A stretch of DNA of 64,000 nucleotides, from contig JAJZRO010000002.1 of NCBI GenBank assembly GCA_021802645.1, positions 128,257 to 192,256 on the forward strand, in the 5' to 3' direction. The position numbers and the translations under genes were made by a program. Position 1 is the first letter of the stretch. The number at the start of each line of letters is the position of its first letter. Positions 1-7,253 of this stretch are shown in pieces. The notes beneath the pieces are model-generated. The model was not told the origin of the DNA, ran no database searches, and saw only the letters and a list, made by a program, of their open reading frames with translations. The stretch comes from Deltaproteobacteria bacterium. GTDB lineage: Bacteria; Desulfobacterota; Desulfobulbia; Desulfobulbales; Desulfurivibrionaceae.

Positions 1-207
1 CACCAACTCCTCCTTGGCGCGGGCGCGGGCCTCGGGGGACAGGGTGACCACCACGGCCGGTGGCGTGGGCGATGTGGGGTTGCGGCCGGTGCCTTCGAAG
101 TCCGGCCGTTCGTTGCCTTGCCAGAAGTGGAGTGTCTCCTCCTGGAGCCGTTGTTGTTCGTGCAGATGGGTGCTGGTAAGCGCCACCGTGGCTTCACTGA
201 TCCGCAT
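1..207 (-). CDS. Hypothetical protein, N-terminal part (runs off the window edge)
   Basis: The reading frame starts at an ATG (205-207) preceded by a GGGAGG ribosome binding site and stays open for 69 codons to the window edge. The visible part begins MRISEATVAL and is polar, with a Gln/Glu-rich stretch followed by a Pro/Thr-rich stretch and a charged Ala/Arg segment. I recognise no domain. It resembles short uncharacterised proteins with this kind of N-terminus in Desulfobacterota, but that is only an impression. The product and full length cannot be given from this window. Confidence 0.6.
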   Translation of the reverse strand, partial: MRISEATVALTSTHLHEQQRLQEETLHFWQGNERPDFEGTGRNPTSPTPPAVVVTLSPEARARAKEELV

Positions 208-281
208 GGTTCCCTCCCGACGGATGGTGGTGTTACCAGACGTATCGGCAGACGGGAGAAAAAGTTAAATAGCGGGGAAAG

Positions 282-1118
282 TCAGTGCGGGAGGAATTCC
301 ATGCTGATGTCGATGGCTGGCGCCGAGTGGGTGAGGGCGCCGATGGAGATGCAATCGACCCCGGTTTCCGCGATACGGCGGATGTTTTTGAGTGTCACCC
401 CGCCCGAAGCCTCGGTGATGGCGGCATTATTCACCAGGGCCACGGCTCTGCGCATGGTGGCGAGACGCATGTTGTCGAGCATGATGATGTCGGCCTTGGC
501 AGCCAGGGCCTGCCGCACCTGGGCCAGGGTTTCGCATTCCACCTCAACCTTGAGTCCTTTGGGGGCGTAATCACGCGCCTTCTGCACCGCAATGCCGATG
601 GAGCCGGCAGCGGCGATATGGTTGTCCTTGATGAGAATCAGGTCGTGCAGGGAGAAACGATGGTTGTGGCCGCCGCCGACGGTGACCGCGTACTTTTCCA
701 GCATGCGCAGGCCCGGCGTGGTTTTGCGGGTGTCGAGAATCCGCACCGGCAGCCCCTTGACCTGATCGACGAAGCGGCGGGTCAACGTCGCGATGCCGCT
801 CAGGCGTTGGCAGAGATTCAGAGCCACCCGCTCGGCCGCCAGCAAAGCGAGGATGGGGCCGCTGACCGTGAGCAGGATGTCGCCGGCCTTGACGCTGGTG
901 CCGTCCGCGACCGGTTGGCAGCAAACCGCGGGATTACGGGCCTGGAAGACGAGGGGCGCCACGGTTTCGACGCCAGCCACCACGCATTTCTGCCTGGCGA
1001 TGAAGATCGCTCTGCCGGTTTGTTCGGGGGTGAAGATGGCCTCGCTGGTGACATCGCCACCAGCGAGATCCTCCGCCAGAAATCGGATAATAGCCCCCTC
1101 CAGGGCTTGGCGATCCAT
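282..1118 (-). CDS. nadC: Nicotinate-nucleotide pyrophosphorylase (carboxylating), NadC
   Basis: This cytoplasmic enzyme converts quinolinate and PRPP to nicotinate mononucleotide, CO2 and pyrophosphate in de novo NAD synthesis. The 278-aa length is typical of the family. The hallmark catalytic region is present: RKTTPG at residues 131-136, the GGGHNHR stretch around 148-154 and KDNHI at 164-168, which line the quinolinate and PRPP site. The C-terminal barrel segment with GGV and ISIGALTHS is also intact. The gene lies 9 bp downstream of the lipoprotein gene on the same strand, so the two may be co-transcribed, although no functional link is evident. Confidence 0.96.
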   Translation of the reverse strand: MDRQALEGAIIRFLAEDLAGGDVTSEAIFTPEQTGRAIFIARQKCVVAGVETVAPLVFQARNPAVCCQPVADGTSVKAGDILLTVSGPILALLAAERVALNLCQRLSGIATLTRRFVDQVKGLPVRILDTRKTTPGLRMLEKYAVTVGGGHNHRFSLHDLILIKDNHIAAAGSIGIAVQKARDYAPKGLKVEVECETLAQVRQALAAKADIIMLDNMRLATMRRAVALVNNAAITEASGGVTLKNIRRIAETGVDCISIGALTHSAPAIDISMEFLPH

Positions 1119-1127
1119 CCGGTCAGC

Positions 1128-1580
1128 TTACTGCTGCTGCAACACCCACTGGCCCTGGTCGTTGCGGCAGGCAGTGGCCAAGGTTTTCTGCTTCCTGCCG
1201 TCGATGACCGCCACGATCTCTGCCTTGCGGCATACCCGGTCGGCGTTGTCCTGATAGGCAGGTTCAGGGGTGACGGAATAGCTCTTGCCGGTATCGGGAT
1301 TCACCCAGGTGGTGGTCTTGTAGGAAGGGCTCCGGTCGTACGCCGCGGTGAGCTGCTGATGGTCATACTTATCCATCTCGTTGCCGACGATATAGCCAAG
1401 CACGCCGCCGATGGCTGCCCCCAGCAAGGTGGCCTTGGTGTCCCTGCCGATCGCCTGGCCGAGCACGGCGCCGGCCGCGGCGCCGCCGACGCCGCCGATC
1501 GCTGCCTTGTTGGTGTCCATGGTGGCGCAGGCAGTGAGCAGGGCAGCGACGACCAGTGCACATACGGTATTTTTGAACAT
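1128..1580 (-). CDS. Glycine-zipper outer-membrane lipoprotein
   Basis: The product is a 150-aa predicted lipoprotein. The start is placed at the ATG at 1578-1580 because an AGGAGAAGGAT ribosome binding site lies just upstream; a longer frame reaching 1697 lacks such a site. The N-terminus is a hydrophobic signal with a lipobox LTAC, so Cys18 is the probable lipidated residue. Residues of about 25-65 form a Gly/Ala-rich glycine-zipper segment (GGVGGAAAGAVLGQAIG, then GAAIGGVLGYIVG), as in Rickettsia 17-kDa/SlyB-type proteins that associate with membranes. The C-terminal part is polar and has paired cysteines. The role is unknown; envelope integrity is the usual inference. Confidence 0.8.
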   Translation of the reverse strand: MFKNTVCALVVAALLTACATMDTNKAAIGGVGGAAAGAVLGQAIGRDTKATLLGAAIGGVLGYIVGNEMDKYDHQQLTAAYDRSPSYKTTTWVNPDTGKSYSVTPEPAYQDNADRVCRKAEIVAVIDGRKQKTLATACRNDQGQWVLQQQ

Positions 1581-1774
1581 ATCCTTCTCCTCCTTGTCTG
1601 TTATGGTGAGAGGTACCGTTGTTGTGAATATGAGTGATGCCCTTCCTCTTGTCAAGGGTAAGCGGCAGCGGCAGAAGGACCGCCCGTCATAAAACAACGA
1701 TTGCCAGCGACGCGGAAAACCAATATGCTACCCACCGGAAAGCGCAACAATAAAGCCACCACAAGGAGAGAATC

Positions 1775-2392
1775 ATGACGGGCGAAGCCAAACAGCCGGC
1801 CAACACTACGGTCAAAAAGGAAACCCTCTATCTCGTGGCCAGCGTCTGCCTCATCATCGGCTTCCTGGGCGGAATCGTCTTCAGCGTTTTCAAGTCGCCG
1901 ACCGCCATGACCCGCAGCGCCTCAGCGCCGCAAGAGGGCGAACAGGTCCGGTTGACACCGGAACAGACGACGGCCATGCTCAATCTGGAACGCGAGGTGG
2001 CGGCCAACCCGAACAACGGTGAGGCATGGACCCAGCTCGGCCATCTTTATTTCGATTCGGATCAGCCGCAAAAGGCGATCAACGCCTATACCCATTCGTT
2101 GGCGATCAACCCCAACAACGCCGACGTCCTCACCGACTTGGGGGTTATGTACCGCAACAACGATGAGCCGCAAAAGGCGATCGCCTCCTTCGACAAGGCC
2201 ATTGCCCTGAACCCGAAACACGAGGCCGCCCGCTTTAACAAGGGGGTGGTGTTGCTCTACGACCTGAAGGACAAGGCGGGAGCCATCAAAAGCTGGGAGG
2301 AGCTGGTGGCGATCAATCCGCAGGCGGCCGGCCCGAACGGCCAGTCAGTCAAAGAGATCCTGGCTGAAGTCAAGGGCCGGAACAAGAAATGA
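1775..2392 (+). CDS. Membrane-anchored TPR protein
   Basis: The product is 205 aa. After a short polar N-terminus a single hydrophobic helix (about residues 18-40, LYLVASVCLIIGFLGGIVF) should anchor it in the inner membrane. The rest carries about three tetratricopeptide repeats (residues of about 75-180) with the typical NPNNGEAWTQLGHLYF and AINPNNADVLTDLGVMY signatures. TPRs mediate protein-protein contacts; the overall layout is like CcmI/NrfG-type assembly factors, but no cytochrome maturation gene is adjacent, so the partner is unknown. The start ATG has an AAGGAGAG site. The stop codon overlaps a rho-independent terminator. Confidence 0.85.
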   Translation: MTGEAKQPANTTVKKETLYLVASVCLIIGFLGGIVFSVFKSPTAMTRSASAPQEGEQVRLTPEQTTAMLNLEREVAANPNNGEAWTQLGHLYFDSDQPQKAINAYTHSLAINPNNADVLTDLGVMYRNNDEPQKAIASFDKAIALNPKHEAARFNKGVVLLYDLKDKAGAIKSWEELVAINPQAAGPNGQSVKEILAEVKGRNKK

Positions 2393-2425
2393 AAAGTGCT
2401 TGAACCACTTTTCATTTTTTTATTT
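2389..2425 (+). terminator. Rho-independent terminator after the TPR gene
   Basis: A perfect 10-bp stem (ATGAAAAGTG paired with CACTTTTCAT) with a 7-nt loop is followed by a run of seven T residues. The first arm contains the TGA stop codon of the TPR gene. Confidence 0.9.
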
Positions 2426-2535
2426 TGACATCAAATCGTTAGGGTGATAATTTCCTTCAGGAACCAGGGAGATATATTGCGCTGGGGGGCGCATTGGGAA
2501 GATCGGCATCCAATTTGGAGGGGCGTCGGGGGCGC

Positions 2536-2985
2536 ATGGGGAAAGAGAATCGTCGTTCTCCGCGGTACAAAAGCAATCTGCCAGTGACGTTGCTGCTGCG
2601 TGAAAACGCCAGCGGCAGTAACCTTGTCGATCCGCTCGCCGGCTCCCTCGATGACCTTTCCCTCCATGGGGTCCGCCTCTCCGTTCCCCATATCCGTATC
2701 GGCGACCACCACCTTTTTTACACCTTTGCCGACAACCAACGACAGACCATCTACCTGGAGATCCCGCTACCGCATGGGAGCAGCCCCCCACTTTGCATTC
2801 CGGTACGGCCGGTCTGGTTCGACCATCTCCTGTCGCTGCCTGCTCAGCCTTTCCAGATCGGCATGGAGTTTCTGCTGCCCATTGAGGATGAACAACTTCT
2901 GCAACTGAACGCCTTGTTTGTGGAGAAAAGGGCGCGCGAGGGTTCCTGGTGGCGTTGGTTGCTGGGCAGCCACGCTGGCACCTGA
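2536..2985 (+). CDS. PilZ domain protein (probable c-di-GMP binding)
   Basis: The frame encodes a small PilZ protein of about 149 aa. Both c-di-GMP contact motifs are visible near the N-terminus: RRSPR (RxxxR type) at residues 5-9 and DLSLHG (DxSxxG type) about 35 residues later. The remaining sequence is a beta-rich barrel. A start at ATG 2536 puts the RxxxR motif right at the N-terminus, as is usual, and a GGAGGGG sits upstream; a TTG at 2494 would add 14 residues and is less likely. It faces a convergent PAS-GGDEF diguanylate cyclase 18 bp away, so the two could work in one c-di-GMP circuit (inference). Confidence 0.82.
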   Translation: MGKENRRSPRYKSNLPVTLLLRENASGSNLVDPLAGSLDDLSLHGVRLSVPHIRIGDHHLFYTFADNQRQTIYLEIPLPHGSSPPLCIPVRPVWFDHLLSLPAQPFQIGMEFLLPIEDEQLLQLNALFVEKRAREGSWWRWLLGSHAGT

Positions 2986-3003
2986 CCACTTATTTCCCCT
3001 CTC

Positions 3004-3906
3004 TTAAGGGCGCGGATCGGTCGAGACCCGGTTCTTGCCAGCCTTTTTGCTCTGATACATGAGCTGATCCGCCCGTCGTATCGCATCCTCCACCGTATCG
3101 TCCGGCCGCAGCAGCGTGGCTCCGATGGAGACGGTCACCCTGATCAGGGCGCCTGCGCCAACGGGAATGTCGGCGTGGCTGATGAGCATGCGCAACTTTT
3201 CCGCCACGCCGACCAGCTGCTGCTGGTCCACGCTGCGGATCTCGCCGACAAACTCCTCGCCGCCCCAACGACCGAACAGATCGAAGCCCCGCGAGTTGGT
3301 CAGCAAGGTGATGGCGATCTGCCGCAGCACCGCATCGCCGGCATCGTGGCCATAGGTGTCGTTGACTTCTTTGAAATTGTCCACATCCATGAAGAGGATA
3401 CCCGTGGGCCAGCCGTAACGGTCCAGCTCCCGGAGGCGATTTTCGATGGAGTTTGCCATAAAACGGCGGTTGGCGAGGCGGGTGAGGGAGTCGAGCAGGG
3501 CAAGTTGCTCCAGTTCCGCCATGCGGTTGGTGATGACCGAGGCGGCGCTGTTGTCGCTGAAGAGTTCCGCCGCGCCGACAATCTCACCCTCCACATCGCG
3601 GATGGGGCTGATGCGGATGCGCACCGGCACCCGATGGCCGTCTTTGTGGTGGAGATACACCTCGGCCTCCCGGTTCTGGCCGTCCTGCAGGCAGGCGGCC
3701 AGCGGACAGCTCCCTTCGCAGAGCAGGGTACCCTGCGCGTCCACATGGCGCAACAGCTGGTCGGAACAGCGTCTCCCAACGACCTCGGCGGCGCCGTATC
3801 CGGTGAGTTCCTCGGCCGCCCGGTTCCAGTAGGTGATCTGCCGACGGGTGTCGACGAAATAGATGCCGTCGTAAAGATTGTCCAGAATGGCCTTGTAACG
3901 CTTCAT
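3004..3906 (-). CDS. PAS-GGDEF diguanylate cyclase
   Basis: This 300-aa protein would synthesise c-di-GMP from two GTP. A PAS sensor domain covers about residues 6-125, followed by a GGDEF domain to the C-terminus. The active-site signature GGEEF is at residues 215-219. An RxxD inhibitory site (RGFD, 206-209) lies exactly five residues upstream, so product inhibition is expected. There is no membrane segment, and the PAS part contains two cysteines (LLCEGSCP) that might sense redox state or bind a ligand. The ATG at 3904-3906 follows an AGGAG site and is preferred over an upstream start. It lies 13 bp after pgl and is probably the last gene of the gnd-zwf-pgl operon. Confidence 0.93.
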   Translation of the reverse strand: MKRYKAILDNLYDGIYFVDTRRQITYWNRAAEELTGYGAAEVVGRRCSDQLLRHVDAQGTLLCEGSCPLAACLQDGQNREAEVYLHHKDGHRVPVRIRISPIRDVEGEIVGAAELFSDNSAASVITNRMAELEQLALLDSLTRLANRRFMANSIENRLRELDRYGWPTGILFMDVDNFKEVNDTYGHDAGDAVLRQIAITLLTNSRGFDLFGRWGGEEFVGEIRSVDQQQLVGVAEKLRMLISHADIPVGAGALIRVTVSIGATLLRPDDTVEDAIRRADQLMYQSKKAGKNRVSTDPRP

Positions 3907-3919
3907 GAAGGCTCCTCTT

Positions 3920-4645
3920 TCAGGGGGCAACGAACCAGATGAGGGTCGCCGGTTGTTGCAGCAAGGCCGCGGGATAAGGGAGCAGGGCCGGGTCCGGCGC
4001 CGTCACGATCTCATCGAGGATGGCCGCCTTCCGCGGGCCACTGATCAGAAAAACGAGCCGTTTCGCGTTGTTCAACACCGGCAAGGTCAGGGTGACGCGC
4101 GGCACCGGCGGCGAACCGCCTGGCCCGCATGCCGCGGCCCAGCGCTGCCGTTCGGCCAGAAGCGGCGAGACGGGAAACAACGAGGCGATGTGGCCGTCTT
4201 CCCCCATGCCGAGCAGGACGCAGTCGAAGCGGGGGAAACCCTGCGGGCTCAGCCGGCTGGGGGTGAAGAAACGGCGGAGTTCCTTCTCGTAGGCCACTGC
4301 CGCTCTTTCCGGTGAGGCGCCATCGGGAACGATGGCATGGATATGGGTGGCCGGCAACGGGATGTGATCCAGCAGGGTGGCCCTGGCCATGCCAAGGTTG
4401 CTGGCCGGATCATCCTGCGGCACCATGCGCTCGTCCCCCCAAAAAAGGTGCATCCGCGACCAGGGCAGCCTGCCCGCCATGGCCGGCGAGGCCAGCTCAC
4501 GGTACAGGGCTTGCGGGGTGGAGCCGCCGGCCAGCACGAGGGTGCATTCTCCACGGCGCCCCACCTCCTCCCCGGCCACGGCCGCGAGATAGTCCGCCAG
4601 TTCCCGGCTCGCCTCGGTGAGATCGGCAAAACGGCGGATTTCCAT
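3920..4645 (-). CDS. pgl: 6-phosphogluconolactonase
   Basis: The enzyme hydrolyses 6-phosphogluconolactone to 6-phosphogluconate, the second step of the oxidative pentose phosphate pathway. The 241-aa product belongs to the NagB/RpiA-related DevB family. Typical motifs are LVLAGGSTPQALY near residue 40, FWGDERMVPQDDPASN around 88-103, and LLGMGEDGHIASLFP near 165, which form the phosphate and lactone site. The ATG at 4643-4645 follows the zwf stop codon by 2 bp, indicating translational coupling. The neighbouring gnd and zwf genes confirm the assignment. Confidence 0.95.
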   Translation of the reverse strand: MEIRRFADLTEASRELADYLAAVAGEEVGRRGECTLVLAGGSTPQALYRELASPAMAGRLPWSRMHLFWGDERMVPQDDPASNLGMARATLLDHIPLPATHIHAIVPDGASPERAAVAYEKELRRFFTPSRLSPQGFPRFDCVLLGMGEDGHIASLFPVSPLLAERQRWAAACGPGGSPPVPRVTLTLPVLNNAKRLVFLISGPRKAAILDEIVTAPDPALLPYPAALLQQPATLIWFVAP

Positions 4646-4647
4646 GG

Positions 4648-6234
4648 TCAACGCTCATCCATCAGGAGGCGCATCCAGGGTTGGGCCGCGGCAGGACCGA
4701 GGCTGCCGGCCGGGTAGGGGTGCAGCCGCTGGTTGGTCATGCTGCACACCTCGCACACCTCGAGAATGGAGGAGAGAAACGACCAGGTCAACGCCACCCC
4801 GTCCTGCCGCCAGAAGAGGAGATGATCGCCCTGGATGCAATCGAGCAGCACCTTCTCGTAGGCCGCCAGGGTAGGCCCCCGATACCCCTGGTAATACTTG
4901 AACTCCATGGTGACCGGCCGCAGGCAATCCTTGGCCCCTGGGGTCTTGGTCTGGAAGGTGAGGGATATCTCCTCCTCGGGGTATATCCCCAGGATGAGCC
5001 GGTTGGCGACGATGTCCTCTTCGAACACGTTCCGGAACATGGAATGGGGTACCTGCTTGAACTGGATCACGATGCGGGTTTCCTTGCGAGCCAGACGTTT
5101 GCCCGAGGCCAGATAGAACGGCACCCCGCGCCAGCGCCAGTTGTCGATGAAGGTCCGCATCACCGCAAAGGTGGGGGTGGACGAATGCGGCCCGACGCCA
5201 GGTTCCTCACGATATCCGGGCGCGGCGCCGCCGTCGATGCTGCCTGGCGCATACTGGCCGAGAACGAGGTTTTCCGACCAGCGTTCCACGTCGAACGGCT
5301 TGAGGGAGCGAAAGACCTTGGCCTTCTCGTCCTGGACGCGCTCTGCCTCGAAATGGGAGGGCGGCTCCAGGGCGGTAAGGGCCAGCAGCTGCAGCATATG
5401 ATTCTGGAACATGTCCCGGATAACGCCGGCCTGTTCGTAATAGCCGGCCCGGTGCTCCACTCCCAGTTTCTCTGCCGCGACGATCCCCACGTAGTCGATG
5501 TAGCCGCGATTCCAGAGCGGCTCGAAGATGGCATTGGCAAAACGCAGCATCAGGATGTTCTGGACCGTCTCCTTGGCCAGGTAGTGGTCGATGCGGAAGA
5601 TCTGGTGCTCTTCGAAGTTGCTGTGCAGCGTACGCTCAAGGGCGTCGGCCGACGCCGCATCACGACCGAAGGGCTTTTCGACCACGATGCGCGCCCACCT
5701 TTTTTCTTGCTCCTGCTCCCGGGATAAGCCGGACTGGCCAAGCAACTCGGCAATGGTGGGATAGAGGGTGGGCGGCACCGCCAGGTAAAAGAGGCGGTTG
5801 GCGCCGGTCTTGGTGGCGCTGTCCAGCTTGGTCAGAAAGCGGTGCAATTCCTGGTAGTCGGTAAGAACGTCGTAGTGGAGGGGGATAAAATAAAGGTGGG
5901 CGGCAAATTCCGGCCAGTGGCTCAGGTCGATTCCACCCTCACGATGCAGCGCCGCCTGCAAATTGTCACGGAAAGCATCGTGCGAAAGGTTGGTCCGGCC
6001 GCAGCCCACGATATTGAACGAGGTCGGCAGGCCGTGGTTGGCGAACAGGTTGTAGAGGGCCGGTATCAGCTTGCGGGTGGCCAGATCGCCGGAGGCCCCG
6101 AAAATGACGATGGTGCAGGGGGCAAGATCAGCGCCGGAGGGGAGTTGGCAGGCGCCGGCAACAGCCTGGGCCTTGGCCTGAACAGCCACCTCTTCTTCTT
6201 GGCGAGACGTTGCCGGGTTATTGTGTGTCGCCAT
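4648..6234 (-). CDS. zwf: Glucose-6-phosphate 1-dehydrogenase
   Basis: The enzyme oxidises glucose 6-phosphate to 6-phosphogluconolactone with NADP+ or NAD+. The 528-aa length includes an N-terminal extension of about 40 residues before the dinucleotide-binding motif (IVIFGASGDLATRKL). The active-site signature RIDHYLAKE, with the catalytic His-containing strand, is intact, as is the EKPFGRD motif. The ATG at 6232-6234 has a GGAG site at good spacing; a GTG at 6247-6249 that overlaps the gnd stop is an alternative start. It is the middle gene of the gnd-zwf-pgl operon, which would supply NADPH and pentoses. Confidence 0.95.
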   Translation of the reverse strand: MATHNNPATSRQEEEVAVQAKAQAVAGACQLPSGADLAPCTIVIFGASGDLATRKLIPALYNLFANHGLPTSFNIVGCGRTNLSHDAFRDNLQAALHREGGIDLSHWPEFAAHLYFIPLHYDVLTDYQELHRFLTKLDSATKTGANRLFYLAVPPTLYPTIAELLGQSGLSREQEQEKRWARIVVEKPFGRDAASADALERTLHSNFEEHQIFRIDHYLAKETVQNILMLRFANAIFEPLWNRGYIDYVGIVAAEKLGVEHRAGYYEQAGVIRDMFQNHMLQLLALTALEPPSHFEAERVQDEKAKVFRSLKPFDVERWSENLVLGQYAPGSIDGGAAPGYREEPGVGPHSSTPTFAVMRTFIDNWRWRGVPFYLASGKRLARKETRIVIQFKQVPHSMFRNVFEEDIVANRLILGIYPEEEISLTFQTKTPGAKDCLRPVTMEFKYYQGYRGPTLAAYEKVLLDCIQGDHLLFWRQDGVALTWSFLSSILEVCEVCSMTNQRLHPYPAGSLGPAAAQPWMRLLMDER

Positions 6235-6245
6235 CCGCCGCTCCG

Positions 6246-7163
6246 TCACGGTTTGGTCGGTTCGGCGTTCCGGGTGGGATGACCGCCGAACTCGCGGCGC
6301 AGGGCGGCCAGAACCCGGTTGGCAAAGCTGTTGGCGTCGCGGGATTGGAAACGTTGGAAGAGGGCGAGGGCGATCGCCGGCGTTGCCACCCCGAAATCGA
6401 CGGCCTCCTGCACCGTCCAGCGCCCTTCGCCGGAATCATCCACATAGCCCTGAAGCTTCTCCAGGCCGGGGTCCACGGCAAAGGCGGTTTCGAGCAGCTC
6501 CAGGAGCCACGAACGGATGACGCTTCCCTGGTTCCACAGGCGGGCGACCTGGGAGTAGTCGAGCCCCTTGCCATAGGGCGAGGCGTCGAGCAGGGCGAAT
6601 CCCTCGCCATAGGCCTGCATCATGCCGTACTCGATGCCGTTGTGCACCATCTTGACGAAATGGCCGGCCCCGGTCGGACCGCAGTGGAGGTAGCCGTTGG
6701 GGGGCGCCAGGGCGATGAAGAGCGGTTCCAGATGGCGGAAGATTTCCGGCTCGGCGCCGAGCATCAGGCAGTAGCCGACGGTGAGGCCCCAGATGCCGCC
6801 GCTCACCCCAGCATCGACATAGTGGAGGTCCCGTGCCGCCAGGGATTCGAAGCGGCGGCGGTCATCCTTGTAGTGGCTGTTGCCGCCGTCGATGAGGATG
6901 TCCCCCGGCGTCAGCAGGTCGGCCAGTTCGTTGAGGTGGTCGTCCACCGTCTGGCCGGCGGGCAGCATGAGCCAGATGACCCGGGGCGGGGTCAGTTTGC
7001 CGGTCAGTTCGCCGAGGGAGAAGGCACCGGTAGCCCCTTCCTGCATAACCTCTTCCGTCTTGGTCGGCGTCCGGTTGTAGGCCACCACCTGATGCCCCTC
7101 CCGCAGGAGGCGCCGGGCCATGTTCATTCCCATCCTGCCAAGTCCCACCAGGCCGATCTGCAT
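6246..7163 (-). CDS. gnd: 6-phosphogluconate dehydrogenase, decarboxylating (short form)
   Basis: The enzyme oxidatively decarboxylates 6-phosphogluconate to ribulose 5-phosphate. The N-terminal Rossmann motif is GLGRMGMNMARRL, and the substrate signature (DAGVSGGIWG) and the catalytic Lys region (GAGHFVKMVHNGIEYG) are present. At 305 aa it belongs to the short YqeC/GndA class rather than the 470-aa class; several short-class enzymes prefer NAD+, so cofactor preference should not be assumed. It heads the operon, with zwf and pgl immediately downstream. Confidence 0.94.
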   Translation of the reverse strand: MQIGLVGLGRMGMNMARRLLREGHQVVAYNRTPTKTEEVMQEGATGAFSLGELTGKLTPPRVIWLMLPAGQTVDDHLNELADLLTPGDILIDGGNSHYKDDRRRFESLAARDLHYVDAGVSGGIWGLTVGYCLMLGAEPEIFRHLEPLFIALAPPNGYLHCGPTGAGHFVKMVHNGIEYGMMQAYGEGFALLDASPYGKGLDYSQVARLWNQGSVIRSWLLELLETAFAVDPGLEKLQGYVDDSGEGRWTVQEAVDFGVATPAIALALFQRFQSRDANSFANRVLAALRREFGGHPTRNAEPTKP

Positions 7164-7253
7164 CGCCTCCCTCCATCGTGTTGGGTCTTTTTTTTAAATT
7201 TACCACAACTAAGAAGGGGAGGGGAATGGGGCAAATTGTTCGCGCCGCCGAGG

